DNA of 64,000 nt. Source: Chryseobacterium soldanellicola. Its GTDB lineage: Bacteria; Bacteroidota; Bacteroidia; Flavobacteriales; Weeksellaceae. Positions 8,802 through 17,599 of this stretch are shown here, one piece after another (within the stretch, counting starts at the first letter, position 1; each line of letters begins with the position of its first letter). The notes beneath the pieces are model-generated. The model saw nothing but the letters and a program-made list of their open reading frames with translations. It made no database searches and was not told where the DNA came from. The stretch lies in contig NZ_FNKL01000002.1 of NCBI RefSeq assembly GCF_900100115.1, forward strand, positions 682,001 to 746,000. The letters are read 5' to 3'. The translations under genes were made by a program, and so were the position numbers.

Positions 8802-9539
8802 ATGTTTAATAATATACCCCCAGTTACAAGAAATATTATCATTCTAAATGTTATAGTATTTATTGTATCTTTTTTTATACTTCCCCAGCTGTATGATTCG
8901 CTTTCGGGCTATTATCCGTTGTCTCCCAACTTTAAGTCTTGGCAGGTAATCACTCACATGTTTATGCATGGCGGTTATGTGCATATACTTTTTAATATGT
9001 TGACATTGTGGAGCTTCGGGCCGATTTTAGAGCAAGCCTTAGGAGAAAAAAAATATTTGATTCTTTATTTTGCAAGTGGATTGGGTGCCTTTGTTTTATT
9101 TAATCTTTGGAATTTTATTGAAGTTCAACAAATTTCATCTGCATTAAATGCTTTAGGAATAGATCCGTCGGAAATATACACAAAGGCAGCAGTTGGTTAT
9201 TCAGGCAGTCTGAATATCAGTGCTAAAACTCCTGAAGGAGTAGAATTATCTCAAAATTTATATAATTTGCTGAGAACACCTATGGTCGGGGCTTCTGGAG
9301 CTATTTTTGGGGTTGTAGCTGCTTTTGCAACACTTTATCCCGATGCAAAAATTGCGATGATGTTTATTCCGATTCCGATGAAAGTTAAATATTTAATGCC
9401 TGTTGTCATTGTGGTTTCAATTTTCTTGGGAGTCACGGGAAATGCAGGAGGAATTGCTCATTTGGCTCATGTTGGTGGTGCTTTGGTAGGCTGGCTTTTG
9501 GCTAGAAACTGGAGGAATCATTTATATAGATTTAATTAA
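8802..9539 (+). CDS. Rhomboid-family intramembrane serine protease
   Basis: A multi-spanning protease of 245 residues. The catalytic serine is S165 in GASGAIFG and the catalytic histidine is H223 in AHLAHVGG. The oxyanion-site residues HMFMHGG..HILFNM (about 52-66) are also present, so the enzyme looks active. A loop of about 50 residues (about 107-158) interrupts the core between membrane segments. It lies between mutL and two phosphatase-fold genes with gaps of only 5-6 bases, which suggests one transcript. The substrate is unknown. Confidence 0.92.
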   Translation: MFNNIPPVTRNIIILNVIVFIVSFFILPQLYDSLSGYYPLSPNFKSWQVITHMFMHGGYVHILFNMLTLWSFGPILEQALGEKKYLILYFASGLGAFVLFNLWNFIEVQQISSALNALGIDPSEIYTKAAVGYSGSLNISAKTPEGVELSQNLYNLLRTPMVGASGAIFGVVAAFATLYPDAKIAMMFIPIPMKVKYLMPVVIVVSIFLGVTGNAGGIAHLAHVGGALVGWLLARNWRNHLYRFN

Positions 9540-9545
9540 GATCCT

Positions 9546-10538
9546 GTGAAAGTCTTTCGTACCATCATTTTAATAGCGCATTTAGGAATTTTTATTCTTT
9601 TATCAGGAATGCTTTTAAATGCCTATGTTCCTCCAAAAGTTTTTCCCTGGTTTAATTTGCTTTCTCTCGGATTTCCGGTTTTAATGACGGGTTATGTTCT
9701 ATTGACGGTTTTCTGGCTTTTCAGCTGGAAAAAAAGAGCTTTTGTATTTATGCTTTTGGGTTTATTGTTCACAAATCCGGTAAAAAGGTGGATAAACTTC
9801 AGTGCGGATAAAAAAGAAGCAGCCAACCTTAAAATTGTCTCTCTAAACGCAAAAGGCGGGATTTTTGGTTTGAAAAATATTAAAGACTATATCGATGGTT
9901 CAGACGCGGATATTGTTTTTTTACAGGAACATGGCGGGAAAGATTATCAGTTTAAAAATCTTAAAAACGTAAAGTTCGATGCAATAGTCGCTATTTTTTC
10001 AAAATATACAATTCTTAATCAGAAAGAATTGATTGACAGCGATTATGAAACCAATAATGCCTACGCCAGCCAAACCGATGTTGAGCTTAAAGGAAAGAAA
10101 TACCGTTTTATTAACATTTATCTTCAACCGTTCAAGTTTGAAAAAGCGATGGTTAAGCTTAATGGCGACAGTGAGCAGGATGAGCAGAAACTGAAGGATG
10201 TTGTTAAAAGATTGATCCCAACTTTTAAAATGCATCAGGAGCAGGTAGAAATCATCAGAAAAGCGATCGATGAATCACCATATCCTGTTTTTCTGATCGG
10301 CGACTTTAACTCGGTTCCGAATTCCTACGAATATTATCATCTTGGAAAAGATATGAACGACGTTTTCATGGAATCAGGAACTGGAAGCTCAACCAGTTTT
10401 CATGACTATAAATTTCCGTTGAGAATTGATTATGTCTTTACTTCAAAATCCATTCAGTCAGTTAGTTATAAGGTCGATCGATCGGTTAAAATTTCTGACC
10501 ATTATCCGGTCATTGCCACTTTTTCATTAAAAGATTAA
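9546..10538 (+). CDS. Membrane-anchored endonuclease/exonuclease/phosphatase family protein
   Basis: A protein of 330 residues. The first 90 or so contain three hydrophobic membrane segments. The rest is an endonuclease/exonuclease/phosphatase domain: LQEHGG (metal-binding glutamate), GDFNSVPNSYEY and SDHYPV near the end. Translation appears to start at GTG 9546, six bases after the rhomboid stop, since no upstream ATG fits. The following gene is a close paralogue, so this is a tandem duplication. Substrate (phosphodiester in lipid, nucleic acid or small molecule) cannot be told. Confidence 0.88.
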   Translation: MKVFRTIILIAHLGIFILLSGMLLNAYVPPKVFPWFNLLSLGFPVLMTGYVLLTVFWLFSWKKRAFVFMLLGLLFTNPVKRWINFSADKKEAANLKIVSLNAKGGIFGLKNIKDYIDGSDADIVFLQEHGGKDYQFKNLKNVKFDAIVAIFSKYTILNQKELIDSDYETNNAYASQTDVELKGKKYRFINIYLQPFKFEKAMVKLNGDSEQDEQKLKDVVKRLIPTFKMHQEQVEIIRKAIDESPYPVFLIGDFNSVPNSYEYYHLGKDMNDVFMESGTGSSTSFHDYKFPLRIDYVFTSKSIQSVSYKVDRSVKISDHYPVIATFSLKD

Positions 10539-10613
10539 AATCATAAAATTAGTTAAATCCGTTTTATTGGTAGGATTTTTGCTGAAAAAACAGCGTATTC
10601 TAGACCGTTTTTC

Positions 10614-11588
10614 ATGAAGCCGAACCAGATATTGTTATTTATTCATATTGTTGTTGCTATTTTATTGCTGTGCACTTTAGGAAATGCATGGATTCCGCCT
10701 AATATTTTAGGCAACCTGAATCTTCTTTCTCTGGGATTTCCGTATATCATGTCATTATATATAATTTTGACATTAGTTTGGGTGATTAAAAGAAAAAAAA
10801 TAGCCATTGCATTTGTTTTGGGGATGTTTTTATTTTATAATCCGATCAGAAGATGGATTAATTTTACTCCGAAAAGCGAAAACCTTAAATCGATAAGAGA
10901 TATTAAAGTATTGACTTTCAATGTAAAATACGGCGATTTTGGTTGGGAGAAAGTGAAAAAATATATCAGAGATCAGGATGCCGACATTATTTTGGTTCAG
11001 GAAAGAGACACAAACAGAACGTTACGGCAGGATATGGTAAAATATCCCAGCGTGATTTTAAAAACAAAACATAAGATCGTAAGACAGGAAGAGCTGATCA
11101 CCGATAAATCGAGAGGGAACTCTTTTTATGCCGATGTTGATATTCACGGAAAAATTGTTAGAGTAATAAATGTCTATCTGGAGCCATTCAGGCTTCATAA
11201 ATCAATGCTTCAGTATGATGGTCTGGGGAAAGAAGGCGGGAAGATCAATACACTGCTTTCTCACATGATCCCGACATTTAAAGCACATGAAGATCAGATT
11301 AAAAAGATCAGAAAGGCAATAGATCTTTCACCATATCCTGTGATTTTAGCGGGTGATTTTAATTCTGTACCGAATTCTTATGAATATTATAATTTAGGGA
11401 AAGATCTTCAGGATGCATTTTTAGAAACTGGAAACGGCAGCTCTTCGAGCTTTCATGATTATAAAGTACCTTTGAGAATTGATTATATTTTCACTTCAAA
11501 ATCAATTATTCCTTTAAGCTATAAGGTAGACAATTCTGTGAAATTATCGGATCACTATCCTGTAATTGCGGAATTTCTATTAAATTAG
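10614..11588 (+). CDS. Endonuclease/exonuclease/phosphatase family protein, paralogue
   Basis: A protein of 324 residues clearly related over its full length to the upstream gene: three N-terminal membrane segments, RRWINFTP after them, VQERDTN in place of LQEHGG, GDFNSVPNSYEYYNLGKDL, and SDHYPV at the end. Active-site residues are kept in both copies, so both may be functional. The 75-base gap is longer than elsewhere in this run. The next gene starts four bases after the stop. Confidence 0.88.
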   Translation: MKPNQILLFIHIVVAILLLCTLGNAWIPPNILGNLNLLSLGFPYIMSLYIILTLVWVIKRKKIAIAFVLGMFLFYNPIRRWINFTPKSENLKSIRDIKVLTFNVKYGDFGWEKVKKYIRDQDADIILVQERDTNRTLRQDMVKYPSVILKTKHKIVRQEELITDKSRGNSFYADVDIHGKIVRVINVYLEPFRLHKSMLQYDGLGKEGGKINTLLSHMIPTFKAHEDQIKKIRKAIDLSPYPVILAGDFNSVPNSYEYYNLGKDLQDAFLETGNGSSSSFHDYKVPLRIDYIFTSKSIIPLSYKVDNSVKLSDHYPVIAEFLLN

Positions 11589-11592
11589 TTCC

Positions 11593-11958
11593 ATGAAAAA
11601 TTTACTATTTACAGTCCTTATTTTTTCTCTTTTACTGATATCTTGTTCCAAGAAAGAGCCTGCTGATCTGTATCCGCAAGATACTTCAAAGACGCAGTAT
11701 GATACGGTGCCTGTGGATTCTTTTTCGGACGGAGCAACTTCCGTGGATATCGTTCGCCAGATCAGAATGTCTTCTCAGCAATATCAGGATTCTGTGAAAG
11801 AAGCGTTGAAACTGGAGGCTGAAGAAAAACGCATTAAGGAAGAATTAGAAAAAGAAAACAAGAAAAAGCAGGAAGAGGAAAAGAAAAAAGCAGGTGAAGA
11901 AAAGAAAGAAGAAAAAACAACTTCGCCCGCTTCTTCGAATGAAACAAAAAAAGAATAG
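11593..11958 (+). CDS. Small lipoprotein with charged coiled-coil tail
   Basis: A protein of 121 residues with a lipoprotein signal peptide (lipobox LISC, acylated C18). After a short linker the second half (about 70-121) is almost entirely K and E in helical heptad-like runs, predicting a long charged helix. I do not recognise a family. Its four-base spacing from the phosphatase-fold gene suggests co-transcription. Confidence 0.7.
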   Translation: MKNLLFTVLIFSLLLISCSKKEPADLYPQDTSKTQYDTVPVDSFSDGATSVDIVRQIRMSSQQYQDSVKEALKLEAEEKRIKEELEKENKKKQEEEKKKAGEEKKEEKTTSPASSNETKKE

Positions 11959-11999
11959 GATTTTTCTTATATTTAAACTCATTTAAAAAATATAAAAGT

Positions 12000-12410
12000 A
12001 TGAAAAAACACATTTTATCGGCAGTAATTATTGCAACATTGGTTGTATCGTGCACGAAATCAACTACAAAAACTGAAAAAGTTGAAAACCCGGACGGATC
12101 AGTTGTAACAACAACGACCACTGTAGCCGAAAATGGAGTAAATGTTGACTCTTCGAAAGTGAATAAAGCTAAAGAAGATGTTCAGGCGAAAGTAGACGCG
12201 GCCGGAAATAAAATCGACGACGCTGCTCAGAAAGCAAAAGATAAAATCGATGCAACGGCAGATAAAACGAAAGAAGATCTTCAGAAGGCCGGGCAGGACA
12301 TCAAAGCAGAAGCCAATAAAGTAGGCAAAGATGCAAAAGAAGCTGCCGCAAAAGGGGCTTCAAAAGTAGAAGACGCTGCTAAGAAGCTGAAAGAAGATTT
12401 AAAGAAATAA
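12000..12410 (+). CDS. Small lipoprotein with LEA-like A/K/D-rich repeats
   Basis: A protein of 136 residues with lipobox VVSC (acylated C18), a short T-rich segment, then imperfect 11-residue-like repeats of the type KAKDKIDATADKTKED. Such amphipathic Ala/Lys/Asp repeats resemble LEA or apolipoprotein-like helices seen in stress-related envelope proteins. The function is unknown and the resemblance is compositional. A strong terminator follows the stop. Confidence 0.7.
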   Translation: MKKHILSAVIIATLVVSCTKSTTKTEKVENPDGSVVTTTTTVAENGVNVDSSKVNKAKEDVQAKVDAAGNKIDDAAQKAKDKIDATADKTKEDLQKAGQDIKAEANKVGKDAKEAAAKGASKVEDAAKKLKEDLKK

Positions 12411-12416
12411 AAGCAT

Positions 12417-12444
12417 AAAACCGCAGAAATCTCTGCGGTTTTTT
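12417..12444. terminator. Bidirectional intrinsic terminator
   Basis: AAAACCGCAGA (12417-12427), loop AATC, TCTGCGGTTTT (12432-12442): an 11-bp perfect stem with A and T tracts on both sides, between two convergent genes. Confidence 0.9.
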
Positions 12445-13957
12445 ATTTGTTAAGAGCCAGTAAAGGATCGATATATTCTCTGTCGTTGCTCAGTCTCGGG
12501 ACTTTATTCTGTCCACCAAGTTTGCCTTTAGATTCCAGCCAGTTGTAGAAAAGATTGGGTTTTGCAATATGTACAATTGGTCTTTTTAAAGTCATGTTAT
12601 TGTATCGTTTTGCCTCGTAATCTGAATTGATAGCTTTCAGATGCTGATCAAAAATATCGATAAAACGCTCCAAATCATTCGGTTTTTCGCAGAATTCAAA
12701 AATCCATTCATGAGCGCCACCTTCATTTTCTTTCATGAAAACCGGGGCTCCTGTGAAGTCCAGCACCAGGGCATTGGTTTCTTCACAGGCTTTAGAGAGT
12801 GCAGATTCAACATTGGTGATCATTAATTCTTCTCCAAAAGCATTGATGTAATGTTTCGTCCGTCCCGTAATTCTTATTCTAAACGGATTAATTGAGGTAA
12901 AAACCACCGTATCTCCAATTAAATATCTCCACAAACCGCCATTGGTGGTAATCACCATTGCATAATTTTTTCCGACTTCTACATCTTCAAGGTTAACAAC
13001 TTTCGGGTTTGAAAAATGGAACTCTTCCATCGGAATAAATTCATAAAAGATACCGTAATCCAGCATCAGAAGCATTTCATCACTATTTGATCTGTCCTGT
13101 ATCCCGAAAAAGCCCTCAGAAGCGTTATAAATTTCGTAGTAATTAATGTTTTTTCCGATAATCTGCCTGTATTGTTCTTTATACGGTTTAAAACTGATTC
13201 CGCCATGGAAAAAAACTTCAAGATTAGGCCATAATTCTGAAATATTTTTAACATCGGTTTCTTTCAAAACTTTTTGTAAAAGCACCATCATCCAGCTTGG
13301 AACGCCCAAAATACTTCCCACATCTTCATTTTTAACTTCAGAAACGATGGCTTTCAGCTTACTTTCCCATTCGCCCATCAAAGAGACCTTTTTGCTCGGA
13401 GTCGTTGTAATTTCTACCCAAAATGGCAGATTATCAATCAAAATAGCAGATAAATCGCCAAATTTTGTATTAAAATCTGCATATAATTCTGAGCTTCCGC
13501 CTAAACGTAAGTTTTTATTGGTAAAAAGCTGATTTTCAGGATGGTTATTGGCATAAATGGAAACCATGTCTTTTCCGGCTTTCAGGTGGCAATATTCAAG
13601 GCTTTCTGCGGAAATCGGGATAAATTTGCTTTTGGCATTGGTGGTTCCCGAAGATTTAGCAAAATGCTTGATATAGCCCGGCCAGCTTACATCTTTCTGA
13701 CCTTGCCTTGCTTTTTCAATATAAGGCTCAAAATCTTCATAGGTGACGATCGGAACCTTGTTTTTGAAGTCCTGATAACTTGAAATAGAATTAAAACCGT
13801 TCTTTCTTCCGTATTCGGTATCTTCCGCATGGAATAACTGAGAAAAGAGGATTCCCTTCTGAGTTTCAATAGGATGATTCATAAAATTCTGAATCTGATC
13901 TATTCTTTGACGAATAAACCAATTTACCACAGTATTGAAAAGTGCTTTCGTTGCCAT
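12443..13957 (-). CDS. GH3-family acyl-adenylate-forming protein
   Basis: A protein of 504 residues of the family named for plant GH3 auxin-responsive proteins. The ATP-binding motif SSGTTNAKSKFIPIS lies at about 102-116, the second motif YNASEGFFGIQD near the middle, and a later motif GLWRYLIGDTV..RITGRTKHYINAFGEELM. In plants these enzymes join acyl acids to amino acids. In Bacteroidota the substrate is not established. The -7 promoter element ends only five bases before the ATG, which would give an almost leaderless transcript. Confidence 0.88.
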   Translation of the reverse strand: MATKALFNTVVNWFIRQRIDQIQNFMNHPIETQKGILFSQLFHAEDTEYGRKNGFNSISSYQDFKNKVPIVTYEDFEPYIEKARQGQKDVSWPGYIKHFAKSSGTTNAKSKFIPISAESLEYCHLKAGKDMVSIYANNHPENQLFTNKNLRLGGSSELYADFNTKFGDLSAILIDNLPFWVEITTTPSKKVSLMGEWESKLKAIVSEVKNEDVGSILGVPSWMMVLLQKVLKETDVKNISELWPNLEVFFHGGISFKPYKEQYRQIIGKNINYYEIYNASEGFFGIQDRSNSDEMLLMLDYGIFYEFIPMEEFHFSNPKVVNLEDVEVGKNYAMVITTNGGLWRYLIGDTVVFTSINPFRIRITGRTKHYINAFGEELMITNVESALSKACEETNALVLDFTGAPVFMKENEGGAHEWIFEFCEKPNDLERFIDIFDQHLKAINSDYEAKRYNNMTLKRPIVHIAKPNLFYNWLESKGKLGGQNKVPRLSNDREYIDPLLALNK

Positions 13958-13962
13958 TTCAA

Positions 13963-13970
13963 CAAATATA
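13963..13970 (-). promoter_or_regulatory. -7 element upstream of the GH3 gene
   Basis: TATATTTG on the minus strand matches TAnnTTTG and ends five bases before the ATG at 13957. No clear -33 TTTG is seen. Confidence 0.4.
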
Positions 13971-14137
13971 ATGATATTTGGATTTTCTGAGAATTTTTTA
14001 TTGTGTTAAATAAAAAATTATGCTCTTTTTATCATTTCTTTGAAATCTGAATTAATTGTCTGTTGGAAAATTAGTAGCTGGATCTTCCAGGATGACAAAC
14101 TTTGTGGATTTTCTAACTATTTAAATCAACGACAAAC

Positions 14138-14257
14138 ACCCTAGCCCTGATTGACGCGACATCCTTTTTGTTTCGGGCGGAGCATAAACTGAAAGTTTAC
14201 GAACATGGTTCAGGAGCCCGAAACAAAAAGATACAGCGGAAAGCGGGAAATTGCTCC
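14138..14257. repeat. Composite inverted-repeat element
   Basis: A 120-base gene-free element. Its core is a perfect 14-bp inverted repeat, CTTTTTGTTTCGGG (14164-14177) and CCCGAAACAAAAAG (14217-14230), enclosing a smaller hairpin AAACT-GAA-AGTTT. Outside lie CCCTAGCCCTGATTG on one side and AGCGGAAAGCGGGAAATTGC on the other. From memory, similar elements recur between genes in flavobacterial genomes; this is not proven here. The rest of the 13958-14340 spacer holds only the terminator of the next gene and one -7 element. Confidence 0.65.
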
Positions 14258-14293
14258 AAAAAAATTATATAGCTTCCATTATTTTTAATAAAA

Positions 14294-14319
14294 AAACCGC
14301 TACAAATTTGTAACGGTTT
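14294..14319 (-). terminator. Terminator of the bacilliredoxin gene
   Basis: AAACCG-C-TACAAATTTGTA-A-CGGTTT is a near-perfect palindrome. On the minus strand it is followed by a run of eight T. It lies 22 bases after the bacilliredoxin stop. Confidence 0.85.
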
Positions 14320-14340
14320 AGTATTTTGATCTATTGTTTC

Positions 14341-14751
14341 TTAACAATACTCATCGTAAGCAGCCTGAAGATTTGCAGCGATTGCGCCAGCAGGATTTCC
14401 TTCAATGTGGTGTCTTTCAAGCATATGAACCAATTCTCCGTCTTTGAAAAGTGCCACGCAAGGTGAGCTTGGAGGGAATGGAGCCAAATGTTTTCTTGCT
14501 TCAGCAACGGCTTCTGTATCAAAACCTGCAAAAACAGTCGTTAAATGATCAGGCTTTTTATCTCCTGTCAAAGAATATAATACTCCCGGTCTTGCAGCTC
14601 CTGCAGCACATCCGCATACGGAATTGATTACCAAAAGAGTGGTTCCTGATTGTTTTAAAGCTTCTTCTACCTGTGTTGGTGTTGACAGGTCTTCGAAGCC
14701 TTTATCTGTAAGCTCAGCCTTCATAGGCATTACTAAATCTGTTGGATACAT
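14341..14751 (-). CDS. BrxA/BrxB-family bacilliredoxin
   Basis: A protein of about 136 residues of the YphP/YqiW bacilliredoxin family, which in Bacillus removes bacillithiol from mixed disulphides. The signature NSVCGCAAGAARP is present, with C46 and C48 forming the CxC active site, followed by VFAGFD and SSPCVALFKDGELVH..RHHIEG. Flavobacteria may use another low-molecular-weight thiol, so the partner is uncertain. A longer reading from TTG 14775 is unlikely because that TTG is part of the -7 promoter element; ATG 14751 lies 21 bases downstream of it. Confidence 0.9.
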   Translation of the reverse strand: MYPTDLVMPMKAELTDKGFEDLSTPTQVEEALKQSGTTLLVINSVCGCAAGAARPGVLYSLTGDKKPDHLTTVFAGFDTEAVAEARKHLAPFPPSSPCVALFKDGELVHMLERHHIEGNPAGAIAANLQAAYDEYC

Positions 14752-14772
14752 ATTTTTGTTTTTAAGTCTAGG

Positions 14773-14803
14773 CAAAGTTAAGCAATTCTTTACTTTTGTT
14801 CAA
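14773..14803 (-). promoter_or_regulatory. Promoter of the bacilliredoxin gene
   Basis: TTG (14803-14801), 20-base spacer, TAACTTTG (14780-14773) on the minus strand: a good fit to the flavobacterial consensus. It decides the start codon at 14751. Confidence 0.75.
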
Positions 14804-15032
14804 TATATAAAAACTATCACTCGATTTGGTAAACAAAATTAACTGAGTATTAATAATTTAATAATATTCAAAAAAATATAAAATAAAGTTATGAATAAAT
14901 CAAAATTATTGTTAAATTTGAAATGATTCTGAAAAACAAAACCATGAAAAAACATTGATTTCCTTTCCCTCAAGAAAAATAGCAGGTCGATTCTGTACGA
15001 ATTGAGTTGTAAATATTCTTAGAATAAAAAAT
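14804..15032. other. Spacer without recognised gene
   Basis: Between the bacilliredoxin promoter and the yqeY terminator. A frame at 14943 reads only five codons before a stop. I see no RNA gene or repeat. Confidence 0.5.
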
Positions 15033-15063
15033 GAAGTCCGGAACTGTTGCAGTTCCGGACTTC
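15033..15063 (-). terminator. Terminator of the dcw cluster
   Basis: GAAGTCCGGAACT (15033-15045), loop of five bases, AGTTCCGGACTTC (15051-15063): a perfect 13-bp stem. On the minus strand it is followed by ATTTTTTATT. It is the first strong terminator after yqeY, about 105 bases beyond its stop. Confidence 0.85.
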
Positions 15064-15168
15064 TTTAATCAAATCGATATGCAAAGGTTGAATATCCTTG
15101 TTGTGGTTCGGGATGCATGACACGAGTTTAGAACATTCGAAAAAAGCTCAAAACCCGAAACCCTGACT

Positions 15169-15615
15169 TTACGAAAGCAGCTTTTTCGCCATCTCGGAAA
15201 TACTTTTTCCGTCTGACTTTCCTGCAAATGCTTTTGAAGCTACTCCCATTACCTTTCCTAAATCTTTCATAGATTCGGCGCCGGTATCTGCGATAATCTT
15301 CTTCATTTCAGCTTCCAGCTCTTCTGAAGAAAGCTGTTTTGGTAAGAACTGCTCAATGATTTTCATCTGAGCTTCTTCCACTTCTGCTAAATCATTTCTT
15401 CCCTGCGCGGAAAACTGCTCGTAAGAATCTTTACGCTGCTTGATCATTCTCTGAACGATCGCAATTTCCTGTTCGGGAGAAACTTCGGCGCCTCTGGCCT
15501 CCGTTTTCAGCAATAATATTTGAGATTTTACAGCACGGAGGGAATCCAAAGCAACTTTGTCTTTTGCTCTCATGGCTGTTTTTATAGCTTCGCTTATTGT
15601 ATTTTCTAAACTCAT
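15169..15615 (-). CDS. GatB/YqeY-domain protein
   Basis: A protein of about 148 residues, the usual length for YqeY. It shows the typical start SLENTISEAIKTAMRAKDKVALDSLRAVKSQI and the C-terminal MKDLGKVMGVASKAFAGKSDGK..S.MAKKLL, which resembles the tail domain of GatB. The family is thought to bind tRNA or assist amidotransferases, but its role is not settled. A longer frame begins 45 bases upstream inside an inverted repeat; the ATG at 15615 matches the family start. It is the last gene of the long minus-strand division cluster. Confidence 0.9.
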   Translation of the reverse strand: MSLENTISEAIKTAMRAKDKVALDSLRAVKSQILLLKTEARGAEVSPEQEIAIVQRMIKQRKDSYEQFSAQGRNDLAEVEEAQMKIIEQFLPKQLSSEELEAEMKKIIADTGAESMKDLGKVMGVASKAFAGKSDGKSISEMAKKLLS

Positions 15616-15627
15616 GGCTTTGGCTTT

Positions 15628-15695
15628 AAGCTTTAGGCAATAAGCTGTAAGCATTGACACCCGAATTAATGAGCCTAAAGCTTACTGCTTATTGC
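15628..15695. repeat. Nested inverted repeat between ftsZ and yqeY
   Basis: AAGCTTTAGGC (15628-15638) pairs perfectly with GCCTAAAGCTT (15673-15683). An overlapping pair GCAATAAGCTGTAAGC (15637-15652) and GCTTACTGCTTATTGC (15680-15695) matches at 15 of 16 positions. The two pairings compete, so the transcript could switch between two hairpins. Related TAAGC/GCTTA-rich sequence occurs near 26010-26050. Confidence 0.7.
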
Positions 15696-15704
15696 TTATC
15701 GCAA

Positions 15705-17597
15705 TTAATCTACATCTTTATTTAAAAATCTGTTTTCTCTTACCTGCATAGAACCGTTGTTTTCAGACAAATAGGTGTTGATATTCTGGTCTGAAGCATT
15801 GGTTCCGTCAATAGAAATATTTTTTCTCTTGAAGGCAGGAACAGATTCGAATTCACTCGTGCTGTCAAAATTCTGATAGCGTGAATTGAATTCTTTTAAT
15901 TTATTTCTTCTTTCGATTACTCTTTCCTGATCTACCGCTTTATTCACAAAAGTGAATTCTGATTCATCAGCTTTTGGAGCTTCGATTTCTGTTTTGTTTT
16001 CAAAAGCAGGTTTTACTTCTTCTTTTGGAGGGAAGAAATTTTCAACTTTTTGTACGGGCTGTTCAACAACAACGTTTGTTGGGGTCTGAAAGTCTGTTTT
16101 TGGCTGTCCGAAATCCGCTTTAGGCTCATTAACAGGCTCGTTTACGAAGAAACTGAACTCAACAGGCTTTGCTTCAGAAAAAGAACTTGAAGGTTCTGTT
16201 TTAGGTTCTTCTCTTTTTCCTTCAACATCAAAAGAAAAAGACTGAATTTCCAGATCATTCGGATCTTCACCTTCTTCCCCTTCATAAGAGAATAAGCTGT
16301 AGGATTCTTCTTCCTGCACTTCTTCATTTCTCCAGCTTTGAGTATATGTATCTTCCTCTCTGTCAGAGAATTTTATTTCGGTTTTTATTTCTTCGTGCTC
16401 AATAGTCATTTTTTTTTCAATAGACGTCGCACCAAACTGTGGCGTGTCGTGGTCTTCATCGTCTAATCTGAAAAGGTTTTTGCTGCCGAAATTATAGTCT
16501 TGCCCAGGAGCAGTTTCTCTTTCCTCCCTTGTTTTAAAAGGGGATTCTTTTGGAACATCAAAACTGTCATTTAAGCTGATTTTAATCTTTTCTGTCGGAC
16601 CTGCAAATTTTTTATCATCGTTAGAAAAACCTGTAGCGATAACAAGAACGCTTACTGCATCCCCTAATTCTTCATCAGCACCCACCCCGAAAATAATATC
16701 GGCAGTGTGTCCCGCTTCTTTCTGGATATGATCCATAATGATACCGATCTCGTCCATCGTTACCTCTTCTGCGCCGCTTCTGATCAACAAGAGAACGTTT
16801 TTAGCGCCTGTGATTTTGTTATCATTCAATAACGGGGAATCAAGGGCTTTTCTTACCGCTTCTTCGGCTTTATTTTCACCTGAAGCACTTCCGGTAGACA
16901 TCAACGCCGTTCCTGAATTCTGAAGCACAGATTTAGCATCTCTAAAGTCAATGTTTACATCAAAATAACCCGTAATAACTTCCGCCATACCTTTCGCGGC
17001 GTTGGTTAAAACTTCATCGGCTTTTGAGAATCCCTGCTTGAATCCAAGGTTCCCGAATTGCTGTCTTAGTTTATCATTATTGATTACAATTAATGAATCA
17101 ACGTTATTTCTTAGTTTATCAAGACCGTTTTCGGCTTGTTCTAATCTTCTTTTACCCTCAAAACTGAAAGGAACGGTTACGATACCCACCGTCAGAATTC
17201 CCATGTCCTTTGCCACTTTAGCAATTACAGGAGCAGCACCCGTTCCGGTTCCACCGCCCATTCCGGCAGTAATGAAAACCATTTTGGTGTTTTGTCCCAT
17301 CGCAGCTTTGATGTCTTCGATGCTTTCGATAGCTGATTTTTCACCCACTTCAGGATCTGCACCCGCGCCGAGACCTTCTGTAATAGTTGTTCCCAACTGA
17401 ACTTTATTGGCAACCGGGTTATTATCTAACGTCTGGGCATCGGTATTACAAATGACAAAATCTACCCCGTGAATCCCTTTTTCGTACATGTGCTTCAGGG
17501 CGTTGTTTCCGCCGCCGCCTACACCGATTACTTTTATGATCGATGAATTTCCTTTTGGCAAATCAAATGAAAATCCTTGTGTACCTATATTTTCCAT
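15705..17597 (-). CDS. ftsZ: Cell division GTPase FtsZ
   Basis: The tubulin-like GTPase that forms the division ring. The GTPase core (about 15-330) shows GVGGGGNNAL, the tubulin signature GGMGGGTGTGAAP, and NNDKL. At 630 residues it is far longer than the roughly 380-400 of well-studied FtsZ proteins. The extra 250 or so residues are acidic, low-complexity and probably disordered, with motifs such as DEDHDTPQFG and repeated KTEIE/EPK segments. The protein ends in RENRFLNKDVD, a plausible C-terminal binding peptide for FtsA. Long C-terminal linkers are usual in Flavobacteriia. Confidence 0.97.
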   Translation of the reverse strand: MENIGTQGFSFDLPKGNSSIIKVIGVGGGGNNALKHMYEKGIHGVDFVICNTDAQTLDNNPVANKVQLGTTITEGLGAGADPEVGEKSAIESIEDIKAAMGQNTKMVFITAGMGGGTGTGAAPVIAKVAKDMGILTVGIVTVPFSFEGKRRLEQAENGLDKLRNNVDSLIVINNDKLRQQFGNLGFKQGFSKADEVLTNAAKGMAEVITGYFDVNIDFRDAKSVLQNSGTALMSTGSASGENKAEEAVRKALDSPLLNDNKITGAKNVLLLIRSGAEEVTMDEIGIIMDHIQKEAGHTADIIFGVGADEELGDAVSVLVIATGFSNDDKKFAGPTEKIKISLNDSFDVPKESPFKTREERETAPGQDYNFGSKNLFRLDDEDHDTPQFGATSIEKKMTIEHEEIKTEIKFSDREEDTYTQSWRNEEVQEEESYSLFSYEGEEGEDPNDLEIQSFSFDVEGKREEPKTEPSSSFSEAKPVEFSFFVNEPVNEPKADFGQPKTDFQTPTNVVVEQPVQKVENFFPPKEEVKPAFENKTEIEAPKADESEFTFVNKAVDQERVIERRNKLKEFNSRYQNFDSTSEFESVPAFKRKNISIDGTNASDQNINTYLSENNGSMQVRENRFLNKDVD

Positions 17598-17599
17598 AA

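Noticed and set aside
14751..14775. TTG start adding eight residues to the bacilliredoxin
   Set aside because: The TTG lies inside the -7 promoter element and the family begins at the internal methionine.
14943..14957. Start of a small secreted protein (ATG AAA AAA CAT)
   Set aside because: A stop follows after four codons; no frame continues.
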